This document shows positions 7,491-16,784 of a stretch of 42,256 nt of DNA, piece by piece. The stretch covers positions 1 through 42,256 of IMG/VR virus record IMGVR_UViG_3300046692_000589; one strand, 5' to 3'. A program made the position numbers and the translations under genes. The notes under the pieces were generated by a model, which was not told the DNA's origin, made no database searches, and worked only from the letters and a program-made list of their open reading frames with translations. Numbering within the stretch: the stretch's first letter is position 1; every line of letters starts with the position of its first letter. The stretch is from a virus.

Positions 7491-10328
7491 TTACAGGTGG
7501 GGTTCGTCATACAGCTTCGCTGCGTTCTGCTTCGCCGCGTCTGCCATCATTAGCCGCATGTGCGGCATCAAGTCCTGAGCCAAGCGTTGCGGGTCTTTGA
7601 CATCCCCTTGCACCGTGACCGGCATGCTCAGCGAGTACTGGAACTGCTGATCCACTTTGGTCGGTGCCGGCTTCTCCGCCTCCTTGGGCTGAATGGCCAC
7701 GGCTGCCGGCTTGGCCGGCGCCTGCACGGCCATAGCGCGGGCGACGTCGCCCAGCGCCGGCCCTTGTGGGGTTGCCCCCGAGGCCATCAGCAACGCACCG
7801 GAACCCTTCGCGCCATTGAACGATTGGCCCATGCTGGCCAAGCTGGGAATAGCCGGTCCCGGGCGTGGCGCCATCAACAACGGCGTGGCCGGTGGGGCGG
7901 GGTTTTCCTCTTCGCCACCAAACACCGACTTGCCCACGGCGCCGCCCAACATCTGGCCGCCCTGACTGCCGAGGTAGGCACCAATCAAGCCACCAATGGC
8001 GGTCCCGATAATCGGCACCACCGAGCCAATGGCCGCGCCGGCCGCCGCGCCGGCCATGGTGCCCGCCAACGAACCGGCAGCCGCGCCGTAACCCTCGGCC
8101 TTTTCGCCCTGGGTCTTGGCATTCTCATAGGTGTCGAAGGCCATGGCGCCGGCCTCCATCAGCGAGCCGCCGGGAATCATCTTGGCGGCTTTGCCGATCT
8201 TGCCGACTGCCTGCACCACCCCGCCCAGCCGGGCCATCGACCCGGCTGGAACCGATACCGGTGGAATCGGCGGACGCGGCACAGGGACCGGCGAGCGCGA
8301 AGAACTACCCGGCCGAGGCAACGGCCGTCGGCGCGAAGCATTGCGCCTTGACCCGCGTCCACGTCGGCGCGTTTCCCCAGGACCTTCAGCGCCGCCGCCC
8401 AGGGCTCCCGCGTTGACCACGAAAACCTTTTTAACGCCGTCGTCAGCCGATCCCGACTCGCCGCCCCCATCGCCGCTTGAGGCGACGTCTTTCGCCATCG
8501 AAACCACTTTGAGGCCGGTCGCGATCACATCGAATTTACCGGGCTTTTTGTCGTCCTGGCCGCTCGCTTCATCGTCGGCGCCCTTGCCCGTGAAAGCCGC
8601 CACCGCCTTGAGCCCGGTTTCCACCAGCGACAGCGCTTTGCCGGTCTTGCCCTTAGCTCCAGCGCCATCAGCGCCGTCCTCGGGGTTGGTGACAAAGACC
8701 TTTTGCACCGCGCCGGCCTTGCCGCCACCCAGCGAGCCGCGCGCCAGGTTGAACAGCCCTTTACCCATCTTGAACGAACTGAACAGGCCCGTGAGCGTGA
8801 CCAATCCACCACCGACCAATGCGATCCCCGTCACCACCCCGGGCGCGCTGTCAGACATTGAGGTAATGCTTTTGGTGACCTTCGTCAGCGCCTCGGCCAC
8901 CGTGTCCGTGACCGGGCGCAGGGCGTCCCCCACGCTGCGCATGGCGTCATCCATCGACTGAGCCATTTCGGCCCACTTCTGCGACGACGCCTCACGCCGC
9001 TCGCTGAGGTTTTTGTCGAGGATGCCGGTGGCATCGCGCGAATCGTTTTTAAGCTGGCTGTACAGCGCCTTGTTCTGCATGAACGCCGACAGCGCGGCCT
9101 TGACCTGCATGTCAGCGAACAGGTCGCCGGTTTTCAGGGATTCTTCCAGCGAGGCCATCATGGCCTTTGCCTTCTCCGGATCGGCTTGCTGGCTGATCTT
9201 GGACGTCGCTTCAGCCATCGCCGCCGCGCGCTTCGGATCGGTGGCTTGGATGTATTTCTGAGCCAACGCCATGCTGGTTTCCAGCGTCGACATGCCGTTT
9301 TGCAAACCGGTTTGCATCGAGCCCTTGTAGTCGATACCGGCCTTTTCATACGCCTTGACGGTGTCGCCTGAGCCGATTTTGCCCATCCAGTTTTTGAGGT
9401 TGTTGGCCGCCTCATCGGCGCCGCCGGCCGACTTCATCTGCACTTGCAGCATGGCACCCAACTGCGTCACCGCGTCCATGCCGGTGATGCCCAGGCTGCC
9501 CATGTTGGCCAACAGCTCAGGGAACCACTTGGCCATGTCGGCCGCTTCAAAGCTGCCCGCCTGCCCTTGATAGGCAATCGCTTCCAGCGCTTGCTGCATC
9601 TGCTTGGGATCGGTGATCTTGGCGTTTTGCCCCAGGGCGTTGATCATCTTCGCCGTGTCGACACCGCTGGACCCCTGCCCCACGACAAACTTGGCCGCGA
9701 CCGGCGCATATTCCAGGGCCTTGCTCAACTCCATACCGGCGCCAACCAACTGGTTGACCACGTCGGCCACGTCGTTGCGCGCCATGCCGGTGTCGCGCGA
9801 GGTATCAATGATCTTGCGCGACATCTCCTGTTCTTGCGGCTTGTTGGCAATGCCGGCCTTGATCGCGATGTCACGCACAATGGCCCCGAAGTCCGCGCTG
9901 ACCTTCGTCGGTACCGCCAGAGCTCCAATACCGACGACAGCGGCGCCGACCGCGCTTTTCATACCGGCCTTGCCGGCATCCAGCTGCTGATGCCCCTTGG
10001 CCTTCAGCTCGGCTTTGTTGGCCGCCTGTCCCATGGACCGATAGGCCTTCTCCAGCCGACCGACCTCGACGCCCTGTTTCTTCAAGCTATCGAGGTTGGA
10101 GTTCAACCGGTTGAGCAATTTGGATGCCCCGGCGGCGCCGCTGTCGTGGGCCTTCTTCCACTCATCACGCAGGCGAATGGTGTCGCCAATCGTGCGCTGC
10201 AGCACGCGCGCCTTGTTGCCTTCTGCCTCGAGGCGCTTGATGCGTCCCGTCACGTCTTTGAATGCAGCACCGACCGTCGAACTGACGGCGCCGCCGATGA
10301 CCAGCCCGAGGGCGAGTTTGTTCGCCAT
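7491..10328 (-). CDS. T: Tail tape measure protein, P2 gpT family
   Basis: A 945-residue tape measure that sets tail length and is threaded through the tube. It has N-terminal coiled regions, a conserved phage-tail tape measure domain at about residues 130-400 (A-D-F-G-A-I-V-R-D-I-A-I-K-A-G and following), hydrophobic segments near 490-515 (A-L-V-G-G-G-L-V-T-L), a low-complexity Arg/Pro/Ser-rich linker near 650-690, and a Gly/Ala-rich hydrophobic segment near 760-815. The C-terminus ends P-H-M-R-L-M-M-A-D-A-A. It directly follows the E/E' chaperone genes, the standard order. Confidence 0.95.
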   Translation of the reverse strand: MANKLALGLVIGGAVSSTVGAAFKDVTGRIKRLEAEGNKARVLQRTIGDTIRLRDEWKKAHDSGAAGASKLLNRLNSNLDSLKKQGVEVGRLEKAYRSMGQAANKAELKAKGHQQLDAGKAGMKSAVGAAVVGIGALAVPTKVSADFGAIVRDIAIKAGIANKPQEQEMSRKIIDTSRDTGMARNDVADVVNQLVGAGMELSKALEYAPVAAKFVVGQGSSGVDTAKMINALGQNAKITDPKQMQQALEAIAYQGQAGSFEAADMAKWFPELLANMGSLGITGMDAVTQLGAMLQVQMKSAGGADEAANNLKNWMGKIGSGDTVKAYEKAGIDYKGSMQTGLQNGMSTLETSMALAQKYIQATDPKRAAAMAEATSKISQQADPEKAKAMMASLEESLKTGDLFADMQVKAALSAFMQNKALYSQLKNDSRDATGILDKNLSERREASSQKWAEMAQSMDDAMRSVGDALRPVTDTVAEALTKVTKSITSMSDSAPGVVTGIALVGGGLVTLTGLFSSFKMGKGLFNLARGSLGGGKAGAVQKVFVTNPEDGADGAGAKGKTGKALSLVETGLKAVAAFTGKGADDEASGQDDKKPGKFDVIATGLKVVSMAKDVASSGDGGGESGSADDGVKKVFVVNAGALGGGAEGPGETRRRGRGSRRNASRRRPLPRPGSSSRSPVPVPRPPIPPVSVPAGSMARLGGVVQAVGKIGKAAKMIPGGSLMEAGAMAFDTYENAKTQGEKAEGYGAAAGSLAGTMAGAAAGAAIGSVVPIIGTAIGGLIGAYLGSQGGQMLGGAVGKSVFGGEEENPAPPATPLLMAPRPGPAIPSLASMGQSFNGAKGSGALLMASGATPQGPALGDVARAMAVQAPAKPAAVAIQPKEAEKPAPTKVDQQFQYSLSMPVTVQGDVKDPQRLAQDLMPHMRLMMADAAKQNAAKLYDEPHL

Positions 10329-10366
10329 GTCATGGCCCCCATTTGCACAGCCTTACCGAAGGCGGC

Positions 10367-10462
10367 TCAATCCGTGAGCCACCACACCATCTCAGCAAAC
10401 GGCATCGACAGAATCTCAGCGGCGGAAAATCCGGTTTCCGCCGCCAAACGTTTCGCGGCCAT
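10367..10462 (-). CDS. E': Tail assembly chaperone extension E' (probably made by frameshift)
   Basis: A 31-codon stretch after the in-frame stop of E, in the +1 (equivalently -2) frame. It reads M-A-A-K-R-L-A-A-E-T-G-F-S-A-A and ends M-V-W-W-L-T-D, resembling the Trp-rich ends of E' proteins in P2-like phages. The frame is open upstream across the end of E, so an E-E' fusion is possible by shifting near GGGGTTT at about 10475-10484, where the sequence GGGGTTTAACCCC is a perfect palindrome. The ATG at 10462 has no good ribosome site, which favours the frameshift. Confidence 0.6.
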   Translation of the reverse strand: MAAKRLAAETGFSAAEILSMPFAEMVWWLTD

Positions 10463-10478
10463 TTTTATGACGCCGGGG

Positions 10479-11075
10479 TTAAACCCCGTGGTCTTGGTCC
10501 ATACGAAAATAGCCGGCCTGCAGGCGGTTGAAATCCACCAGCTTCAGGCCCTCCAGATCCGTAACAGGCGCACCGGCCAACGCGGCAAACAACACCAGCT
10601 CGCGCTGCTCGTCATCGCCGCCCGCCTCACGACTCGCCGCCCGAACGTCGCGCACGGTCGGGGAACGCAGGGCCAACTTATCGACCGTGACGCCGTTGAT
10701 TTCGCTCGGGCACGACAGCGTGACCAGCACGTTATCGGTGGTGATCGACAACCACGCCGGCATCGACGTCGAGTAATCGGTATCAGGCGCCAGGTGCGAA
10801 TAGGCCGCCTGTACACGGCGATAGTCCACCAGCTTGAGGCCTTCCAGATCCTTGAGGCCGACCTCGGCCAAGCCCGCGAACAACATCAGCTCGCGCTGTT
10901 CCTCGTCCCCGTTAGAGGCACGGTCGGCCGCCCGCACCTCGCGCACGATCGGAGCGCGCAGGGTCAACGTCTCGACCTTGACCCCGTTGGCGTCGCTGGG
11001 ACGTGTGAGGGTCACGACAGCGGCGATCGCGCTGACCGCCAGCCAGACCGGCAGTGCTTTATCAGTTGCTTTCAT
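10479..11075 (-). CDS. E: Tail assembly chaperone E with tandem internal duplication
   Basis: A 198-residue tail assembly protein made of two gap-free copies of one domain: residues 9-98 and 106-195, period 97. Shared features include P-x-W-L, N-G-V-x-V-x-x-L-x-L-R-x-P-x-V-R-x-V-R-A-A, D-E-Q-R-E-L-x-L-F-A-x-L-A and D-L-E-G-L-K-L-V-D. P2-type E proteins are usually one such unit of about 90-100 residues. The role is to coat the tape measure before tube polymerisation. It lies between FII and T; its 3' end overlaps the likely frameshift into E'. Confidence 0.85.
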   Translation of the reverse strand: MKATDKALPVWLAVSAIAAVVTLTRPSDANGVKVETLTLRAPIVREVRAADRASNGDEEQRELMLFAGLAEVGLKDLEGLKLVDYRRVQAAYSHLAPDTDYSTSMPAWLSITTDNVLVTLSCPSEINGVTVDKLALRSPTVRDVRAASREAGGDDEQRELVLFAALAGAPVTDLEGLKLVDFNRLQAGYFRMDQDHGV

Positions 11076-11089
11076 CTGGATCTATTCCC

Positions 11090-11593
11090 TTAGAGGCCGA
11101 GCGCGGTGCGCACTTCGGCGAGCTGGTCTTTGCCGTCGATCACCTGAATACCGGCGACCATGTCGATTTCGTACATCAGGCGTCCGTCGATTTCGAGCTT
11201 GTAGTAGGCGACGGCGATGGCGTGTTTGATCTCGGCCGGGTCACCGGCCTTCCAGTCGCCCAGGTCGACCTCTTTGAGCCGGCCGCGCAAGGTGGCGACC
11301 ACCGCCGTCACGGCGCCCTTGTGCCCCTTGAAGGCACCACGGAAAGTCGCATTGAAGGCCGTGCCATCGGCCAGACCGAAGTACTTCAACGACTCACGGC
11401 GCACGCCCTTGGTGACAAAGGACGCCTCCATTTTTTCCAGCCCCTGATCCATTTCGATGGCACCGGCCATGCCACCACCGCGATACTCGTCGGTCTTGCT
11501 GGTCAGCTTGGGCAGCGTCAGGCTCGGCACGTCGCCGGAGAAGTTCACGCCGTCAACGAACAGGTTCGTGTTAAACAAAGTTTGAGGAATCAT
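11090..11593 (-). CDS. FII: Major tail tube protein
   Basis: A 167-residue tail tube subunit of the P2 FII family: M-I-P-Q-T-L-F-N-T-N-L-F-V-D-G at the N-terminus, E-Y-R-G-G-G-M in the middle, and a long strand-rich C-terminus ending A-L-G-L. It polymerises into the inner tube through which DNA passes. AAGGGG lies 8 bases before the ATG. It follows the sheath gene by 12 bases. Confidence 0.95.
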   Translation of the reverse strand: MIPQTLFNTNLFVDGVNFSGDVPSLTLPKLTSKTDEYRGGGMAGAIEMDQGLEKMEASFVTKGVRRESLKYFGLADGTAFNATFRGAFKGHKGAVTAVVATLRGRLKEVDLGDWKAGDPAEIKHAIAVAYYKLEIDGRLMYEIDMVAGIQVIDGKDQLAEVRTALGL

Positions 11594-11605
11594 TGACTAG
11601 GCCCC

Positions 11606-12772
11606 TTAGGCTGCTTCAAGAACTTCGGTCATCCACTGATCGGTGACTTCGAAAAGGAAATTCGGGTTTTCGGCCGGCGGCACGTCGGTGAAGCGAATGC
11701 GCCAATACACTTTGCCTTGGGCAATTTGGCTGGCGGTGTTCAACTCGGTGTCCGGGTACACCTCGAAGTTGATGATTGCGCCCTGGGCTCTCAGGTCGCG
11801 CATGAACGCTTCCAGGCCGTCGGTCACGTCCTTGACGTAGGTCTTGGTGATCGAACGGTCAACGGCCCATTTGTGGCCGGCCTGCACGGCATCCATAAGG
11901 ATGAACAGCGTGCGCACGCGGGTGACGAACGCCCATTTCGGATCGCTCGACAGCGTGCGGTTGCCCCACAGGCGATAACCGTCATCACGGATGATCGTCG
12001 TGATGTTGGCGTTGTTGAGCAGGTTGGCCCGGCACGTCTCGTCGCCGTCCAGGTACTCGACCGATCGGGTCGTGCCGGTGATGCCGACAAACTCCTTGTT
12101 CGACGGCGACGCCCAGAAGCCGTATTCCGCATCGGTCCAGGCAAACAAGCCCGCCGCCCAGGCCGAACCCGGGGCATCGACCGTCTGGCTTAGGCCGGTG
12201 TCCCAGTACTGCACGCCCGGGTCAACCATGAACAGGTTGCGACTGCCGAAGTTATCGGCGTAGGCCATGGCGGCCTCATCCGTGGTGCCCGGCCCGTCGA
12301 TAATGCCGATGGCGCGCAGCTTCTGCGCCAAGCCATCGAGCGCCGTGGCCACCGCTTGAGTGGCCGTGTGCCTCGGCGCGATCAACAACCGCGGCTGAGC
12401 GTTAAACAGGCTTTTGCCATCGAGCAAGGCCTGTAGGCCGGTGCGCTTACCGGAAGCCAGCACCCCGCCAATGATCGCCGAGGTTTGCAGCGCCGCGTCT
12501 TCCAGCTTCGGCACACCGATGGCGACGATCACCGCCTTGGCCTTGGTGTAGATCGCCTGACAGGCCTTGGTGAGCGCCGAATCGGCGCCGAAGGCGGCAA
12601 TGGCTTCGCGCTCGGTGGTGATCAACTTCAGCTCGCCGGCCAGCGCCGTACCGCCGCCGAGGACGCCCGGGGTGAAGGTGTCGCACAGGCCGATGATCGA
12701 CGACGACGGCAAGGAAATGGTGCGCGCGCCGGTCTTGATATCGGTGGTCGTAACGCCGTGAAAGAAACTCAT
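11606..12772 (-). CDS. FI: Tail sheath protein
   Basis: A 388-residue contractile sheath subunit of the P2 FI family: the N-terminus M-S-F-F-H-G-V-T and the C-terminal G-K-V-Y-W-R-I-R-F-T-D-V-P-P-A-E-N-P followed by F-L-F-E-V-T-D-Q-W are characteristic. The ATG at 12772 is chosen; the frame continues upstream only to a TTG. GGAG lies 10 bases before the ATG. The gene shows this phage has a contractile (myovirus-type) tail. Confidence 0.95.
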   Translation of the reverse strand: MSFFHGVTTTDIKTGARTISLPSSSIIGLCDTFTPGVLGGGTALAGELKLITTEREAIAAFGADSALTKACQAIYTKAKAVIVAIGVPKLEDAALQTSAIIGGVLASGKRTGLQALLDGKSLFNAQPRLLIAPRHTATQAVATALDGLAQKLRAIGIIDGPGTTDEAAMAYADNFGSRNLFMVDPGVQYWDTGLSQTVDAPGSAWAAGLFAWTDAEYGFWASPSNKEFVGITGTTRSVEYLDGDETCRANLLNNANITTIIRDDGYRLWGNRTLSSDPKWAFVTRVRTLFILMDAVQAGHKWAVDRSITKTYVKDVTDGLEAFMRDLRAQGAIINFEVYPDTELNTASQIAQGKVYWRIRFTDVPPAENPNFLFEVTDQWMTEVLEAA

Positions 12773-12852
12773 AAAGCTCAATCTCCAGAAACGAAAAAAC
12801 CCCGCATACGCGAGGCTGTGAGGGATGTTCGTGTTACGCGTAACGGAAAAGA

Positions 12853-12878
12853 AAACGCCCCGTCAGTACGGGGCGTTT
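12853..12878. terminator. Strong hairpin at end of the fibre assembly gene
   Basis: An 11-bp perfect stem (AAACGCCCCGT and its complement, 4-base loop) touching the stop codon of the fibre assembly gene. Leftward it is followed by a T-rich run (TTTTCTTTT). It can end or attenuate transcription before the sheath gene. A weaker hairpin with six T residues lies just beyond, at 12800-12815. Confidence 0.65.
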
Positions 12879-13308
12879 ATTGCAGCGAACCGGTCAACCA
12901 GGGCGGCGCCACCGGACGGTGCTCAATCAACGGGAACTCGCCCGCTTCCGGCCAGTTGCGCAATAACTGGCGGTACGCCTGCAACTCGCTGTACTGAACC
13001 TGCGTGAGTGTGGTGTCGACCCCGCCTTCCAGCTCGTCGCGATGCCGCGACACGACGCCATCGGTGGCCAGCAAACGCTCATCACGCCATTGCCGTTCAA
13101 TGGCGGCCAACACCTCAGCCGAGGTCGGAGCCGGATCGATTAACACCGGACCATCGTCAGGACTGAAGTCGATCAACTTACCTTCGGACTGCCCCGTTAA
13201 CAGCTCATTTCGTCGCTCTAACGTGATGGGGATCGCGTCGTCAGGAAATACCCCACCAAGAGAAACGTCATAAAACCCACTCAAAGACTTACTTGAGAAC
13301 AGACCCAT
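12877..13308 (-). CDS. Tail fibre assembly-type protein
   Basis: A 143-residue protein following the tail fibre gene by 33 bases, the usual place for a fibre chaperone. It has an Asp/Pro-rich middle (P-V-L-I-D-P-A-P), then a helical part with R-Q-W-R-D-E-R-L-L-A-T-D and Y-R-Q-L-L-R-N-W-P. This W-R-D-x-x-L-x-x-x-D pattern and the Y-R-x-x-L-R arrangement are common in phage tail assembly chaperone or fibre assembly proteins. A GGTGG site lies 4 bases before the ATG. The C-terminus P-W-L-T-G-S-L-Q overlaps a strong hairpin. Confidence 0.7.
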   Translation of the reverse strand: MGLFSSKSLSGFYDVSLGGVFPDDAIPITLERRNELLTGQSEGKLIDFSPDDGPVLIDPAPTSAEVLAAIERQWRDERLLATDGVVSRHRDELEGGVDTTLTQVQYSELQAYRQLLRNWPEAGEFPLIEHRPVAPPWLTGSLQ

Positions 13309-13341
13309 ATACCACCTAACTAAATTAGTTTAATTGCCGCC

Positions 13342-15300
13342 CTAGTTGCCGACTGCGAACCAAGAGACATGAATGGTTGACGACGTGTAATAGGAACGCA
13401 GGGAGAACGTGGACAAGCTCAGCGGCAACAATGTTGCAATGGGATATGACCCCACGTTAGCGACGTTATCCGTGATCGTCGTATAACCATGAAAGAAGTT
13501 ATTAGGGAAGGCGGCCGGAAGCGCGAGCGTATTGGTTGAGTTGATGCCGCACTGAAACGAACCCCACTGAATGATCAACCCGCTAGGAAACTTCTGTTGA
13601 CCATTAACACCCAAGGACGAGCCAAAGAGCGGGGACGTTCTCAAACATTCAAGGCTTGCATGGGCTCGCCAAAGAGCACCGTCCGATATCAGCAACAGGT
13701 CTGATCCGTTCGACATCGCGTAAGGCGCTACCACTGACACGTTATTGATGGCGAGCGAGTCCCCCGCCTGCAATGCCAGATTGACTGATCCCGCTATGCT
13801 GGACGTAGTAATCAGGATCGATGAACCCGCAGGCACTAGAGTGGATTTAGGCAGCGTGAGGGTGCCCGCCCCCGACATTTCAATCCGCGTACCTATATGG
13901 GCGGCGGTCAGTGTTACAGCACCTCCTGCAATCGCAATACTGGAAGAGAAGCTACCCAGTGATCTTTTCACAAACTCTGTAGTTGAATACGATTTATCGT
14001 TGGCGAACTGCGCCGGCGTGATCCAGTTTGGGCCAGACATCACGGCGGCATATTTGAGCGCAATAGAGCCGCCTCGCAAGCGCCAGGTGCCCGACACTTT
14101 CACGAACTCAGCGTTATCCCCCATGCCCAAGACGACGGGTATCACTCCGGCGACCTGAGACGCCAGCACGTCCAGCCCGGCCGCCAGAACAGTCACCGCA
14201 CCGGCCCCAGCGCTCACCACCGCGACCGACGCCCCCTCAGGAACCCCGGCGGTCGGCGGCAACGTAATGTTGATCGGTGTAGCGGATGCGGCGGAAACAA
14301 TCCCGCCAATGCTTGACGCGCCCAGCGCGGTGCTGGCGGTAAGCGGGGCGAAGCCCGAATACTCAACGCCCATCCGCTTGGCGAAGGCGGTATTCGCCAG
14401 CCTGAGCGAACTGTCGAACTGGGGCGGGGTTAGTGCCGTTGGAGCGCCCAGCAAAGCCGGGGAGTTAATCGGCGCATAGCCTTGAGTCACGTCCTGAAAC
14501 GTCAGCGGCGTGGTGCCCAGGACAATCACCCCATCCGTGACCAGTTGCCAACGAGAGTCAGCCAGCGTAGCGCCTTGCTCGACGGAGACCAGCAGCGCCG
14601 AGGTCACTTCGGCATTGGTGTCGGCATCCGTCGCCCGCGTCCAGACCGGTGCAGCGGCGATCCAAATGCCATTGTCCTTGGCCACGGTCTGGTTTTTCAC
14701 CAGCACCCGATCGCCTGCCACCAGGGCGACCGTGTCGATAGTCTGAAGTCCGGCCAGTGCAATGTTGGCCGTGGTGGCCACCCGTACCGACTGCTTGTTG
14801 TCGAGCTTGTACAGCTCTTCCAGAATTTTCGTATCGACGTATTCGCGAGTCGCCAGCACCACCGACGGGTCAATCTTGAGCGTGATGTTGCCGGTGCTGG
14901 CAACGATGAAATTCATCCGCACCACTTGCGTGCGGCCGGACCCCTGCGACAGCACCGGCTTGAAGCTCGGCGCGCAGTTGGCCACCGCCACCAGATCCCC
15001 GTCCGCGTCATACAGCCCGATTTCGCGAATCCAGTGCCCACCCTCGTCGGCCGGAATAATCTGCTCGGCGATAATCACCGCCGGGTTCACCGGATCAACC
15101 CGCACCTGATTCAGCGGACGGCGGCGCCATTCGTTGATCAGGTGGATTTGTGTCGCACTGGGAATCGGGTCGGTGTTGTTGGCATCGCCCACGCCCATTT
15201 CGGTGAACTTCCAGGGAAGACCGAGCGCGTCGGCGTTGGCCTGCTTGGCCATCCCCACGTTCGTGAGGATCGCGAAAAACTGCGAATTCGCATCAATCAT
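13342..15300 (-). CDS. H: Tail fibre protein (gpH-like)
   Basis: A 652-residue fibre that recognises the host surface. The N-terminal 160 or so residues are the P2-type tail-collar attachment domain (F-F-A-I-L-T-N-V-G and later G-H-W-I-R-E-I-G-L-Y-D-A-D-G-D-L). The middle has repeated strand-rich and F-A-N-D-K-S-Y-type fibre segments (A-Q-F-A-N-D-K-S-Y-S-T-T-E-F-V at about 430). The C-terminus (G-L-I-I-Q-W-G-S-F) is the receptor-binding tip often seen in Pseudomonas phages. Its ATG overlaps the end of I by 8 bases. Confidence 0.9.
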   Translation of the reverse strand: MIDANSQFFAILTNVGMAKQANADALGLPWKFTEMGVGDANNTDPIPSATQIHLINEWRRRPLNQVRVDPVNPAVIIAEQIIPADEGGHWIREIGLYDADGDLVAVANCAPSFKPVLSQGSGRTQVVRMNFIVASTGNITLKIDPSVVLATREYVDTKILEELYKLDNKQSVRVATTANIALAGLQTIDTVALVAGDRVLVKNQTVAKDNGIWIAAAPVWTRATDADTNAEVTSALLVSVEQGATLADSRWQLVTDGVIVLGTTPLTFQDVTQGYAPINSPALLGAPTALTPPQFDSSLRLANTAFAKRMGVEYSGFAPLTASTALGASSIGGIVSAASATPINITLPPTAGVPEGASVAVVSAGAGAVTVLAAGLDVLASQVAGVIPVVLGMGDNAEFVKVSGTWRLRGGSIALKYAAVMSGPNWITPAQFANDKSYSTTEFVKRSLGSFSSSIAIAGGAVTLTAAHIGTRIEMSGAGTLTLPKSTLVPAGSSILITTSSIAGSVNLALQAGDSLAINNVSVVAPYAMSNGSDLLLISDGALWRAHASLECLRTSPLFGSSLGVNGQQKFPSGLIIQWGSFQCGINSTNTLALPAAFPNNFFHGYTTITDNVANVGSYPIATLLPLSLSTFSLRSYYTSSTIHVSWFAVGN

Positions 15301-15901
15301 AATAAACGTCCAGGGTGTCTATGGAGTGTTCGCGCCCGACCACGCCGATGGACCCGGTGACCTCGATGTCACGCATGACCGGCGGGTAAACGTCGATTTC
15401 GTCGCCTTCGTACAGGGCAACACTGATGTTCAAAAGGCCTTGGCTTTCGAGGCTGATCGCCAGCCCCGTCAGGTGCCGGCTGACCGGCTTGGCGTCGTCG
15501 ATCAGGCGCTCCAGCTCCTGATACATTTCCTCGGTGATCCCGGTGTCCAGAACGCCGACCTTCAGCGCAAAGGTGCCCGGCACGCCCTCAGGCACGGTGT
15601 TGAACCACTCGATAATTTCGATCAGGTAGCCCAGGGGCTCGACCACCCGACGCAACGCGCCGATGGTCCCTTTGTGGGCATGGATGTAGTAAGAGGCCTT
15701 GATGGCGGCGCGCTTGGTAGCCTCGGTCCATCGGTAGTCCCAGCGATCCACCGACCACGCCCACGCCAGATGCGGCAGCAGATGCACCGGACAGGTATCG
15801 GCGTTGTAGAGGTCGCGCAGCGGGACAATCGTTTTCTCGAAAAACGTCGCCTCCATGGCCCGTTCCAGTTGCGTGCTGTTGATCGGCAGTAGGCTTTTCA
15901 T
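15293..15901 (-). CDS. I: Baseplate wedge protein I
   Basis: A 202-residue P2 gpI-type protein. Conserved segments are L-L-P-I-N-S-T-x-L-E-R-A near the start, L-P-H-L-A-W-A-W-S-V-D-R-W-D-Y-R-W, and K-G-T-I-G-A-L-R-R-V-V-E-P-L-G-Y. It links the baseplate to the tail fibres. It starts one base after the stop of J and overlaps the fibre gene by 8 bases. Confidence 0.95.
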   Translation of the reverse strand: MKSLLPINSTQLERAMEATFFEKTIVPLRDLYNADTCPVHLLPHLAWAWSVDRWDYRWTEATKRAAIKASYYIHAHKGTIGALRRVVEPLGYLIEIIEWFNTVPEGVPGTFALKVGVLDTGITEEMYQELERLIDDAKPVSRHLTGLAISLESQGLLNISVALYEGDEIDVYPPVMRDIEVTGSIGVVGREHSIDTLDVYYD

Positions 15902-15902
15902 A

Positions 15903-16784
15903 TCAGCCCGCCAGCGTCACGGTGTAGCCCGTACAGAACGCCGCCTGAGCCTTGGTCGGGGCCAAGTCCTGCCAGCCGACCAGTTCCACCCGGGAAACGC
16001 CGGCAACGTGCAACTGAGCGTCGACGCCGGAGCGCGCGACCTCGATGCCCAGCCGCTTGCGCGGATTGATCCAGGCCGCCAATCGGCTTTTTGCTTCGGC
16101 CAAACTGGCATCCGCTTCGGGGCCGGCGCTGGCCATGTGCAGAATCGCGTTAATTTGGTAGGGGATCACCTGAGCGCTCTGCACCGTCACCCGATCCCCC
16201 ACCGGCCGCACGTCGTCGTCATTCAGTGCGATGGCCACCGTGGCCAGCAGCTCCGGCGGCGCCACGCCCTGCCCGTCCAAACCCAGCACCGTAACCGTAA
16301 CGTAACAAGGCGCCGGGCTTTCGGCCGTGGCATCCGCCACCAACCCCGAGGCGTTGCGCGCGTGCAGGATGTAGCTGTTACGCGGGCCGGCCGTGGTCAA
16401 CCCCTCATAGGCCAACTGGATACGCTCGCGAAACGGGTCGTCTTCCTCCTTGACCTCCGGCACCGGCGGCACCGCCAGCAGATCCTCGGCCTGAATGACC
16501 AAGCGCTTTAGATTGACGTTGGCCCCCAAGTGATCGAGGTCGCCGCGTATGGCATGCGCCAGCAATACCGCCTTGCCGGCGTCATTGACCCGGGCGCGGT
16601 TGCCGACCTTGATATAAGCACCGACCTCCAGCACCTTAACCACCGGGTCGCTTTCCAGCGCGGCGGTCCAGTTGCCGCCCATGTACCCGCGAAAAACCCC
16701 CAGCCCTTCCTGATAAACCTCTTCGAAGTCCAGAGGCTCCAACACAGTCGGCGCCGGCAAAGACGACAGATCCACGATACTCAT
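15903..16784 (-). CDS. J: Baseplate wedge protein J
   Basis: A 293-residue baseplate J-like (T4 gp6/P2 J) protein. The start M-S-I-V-D-L-S-S-L-P-A-P at 16784 has AGGT 6 bases upstream and overlaps the W stop as ATGA; the frame extends further upstream only into W sequence. Family marks include A-N-V-N-L-K-R-L-V and L-A-Y-E-G-L-T-T-A-G-P, and the C-terminal V-E-L-V-G-W-Q-D-L-A. Confidence 0.95.
   Translation of the reverse strand: MSIVDLSSLPAPTVLEPLDFEEVYQEGLGVFRGYMGGNWTAALESDPVVKVLEVGAYIKVGNRARVNDAGKAVLLAHAIRGDLDHLGANVNLKRLVIQAEDLLAVPPVPEVKEEDDPFRERIQLAYEGLTTAGPRNSYILHARNASGLVADATAESPAPCYVTVTVLGLDGQGVAPPELLATVAIALNDDDVRPVGDRVTVQSAQVIPYQINAILHMASAGPEADASLAEAKSRLAAWINPRKRLGIEVARSGVDAQLHVAGVSRVELVGWQDLAPTKAQAAFCTGYTVTLAG

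Noticed and set aside
9444-11093. Long rightward open frame (549 codons) across the tape measure and tail genes
   Set aside because: It is a GC-driven shadow of leftward genes with clear family matches; its product is His/Arg/Gly-rich and has no family resemblance.
12773-12781. Upstream start for the sheath protein
   Set aside because: The codon at 12781 is TTG only two bases from GGAG; the ATG at 12772 gives the usual M-S-F-F-H-G start.
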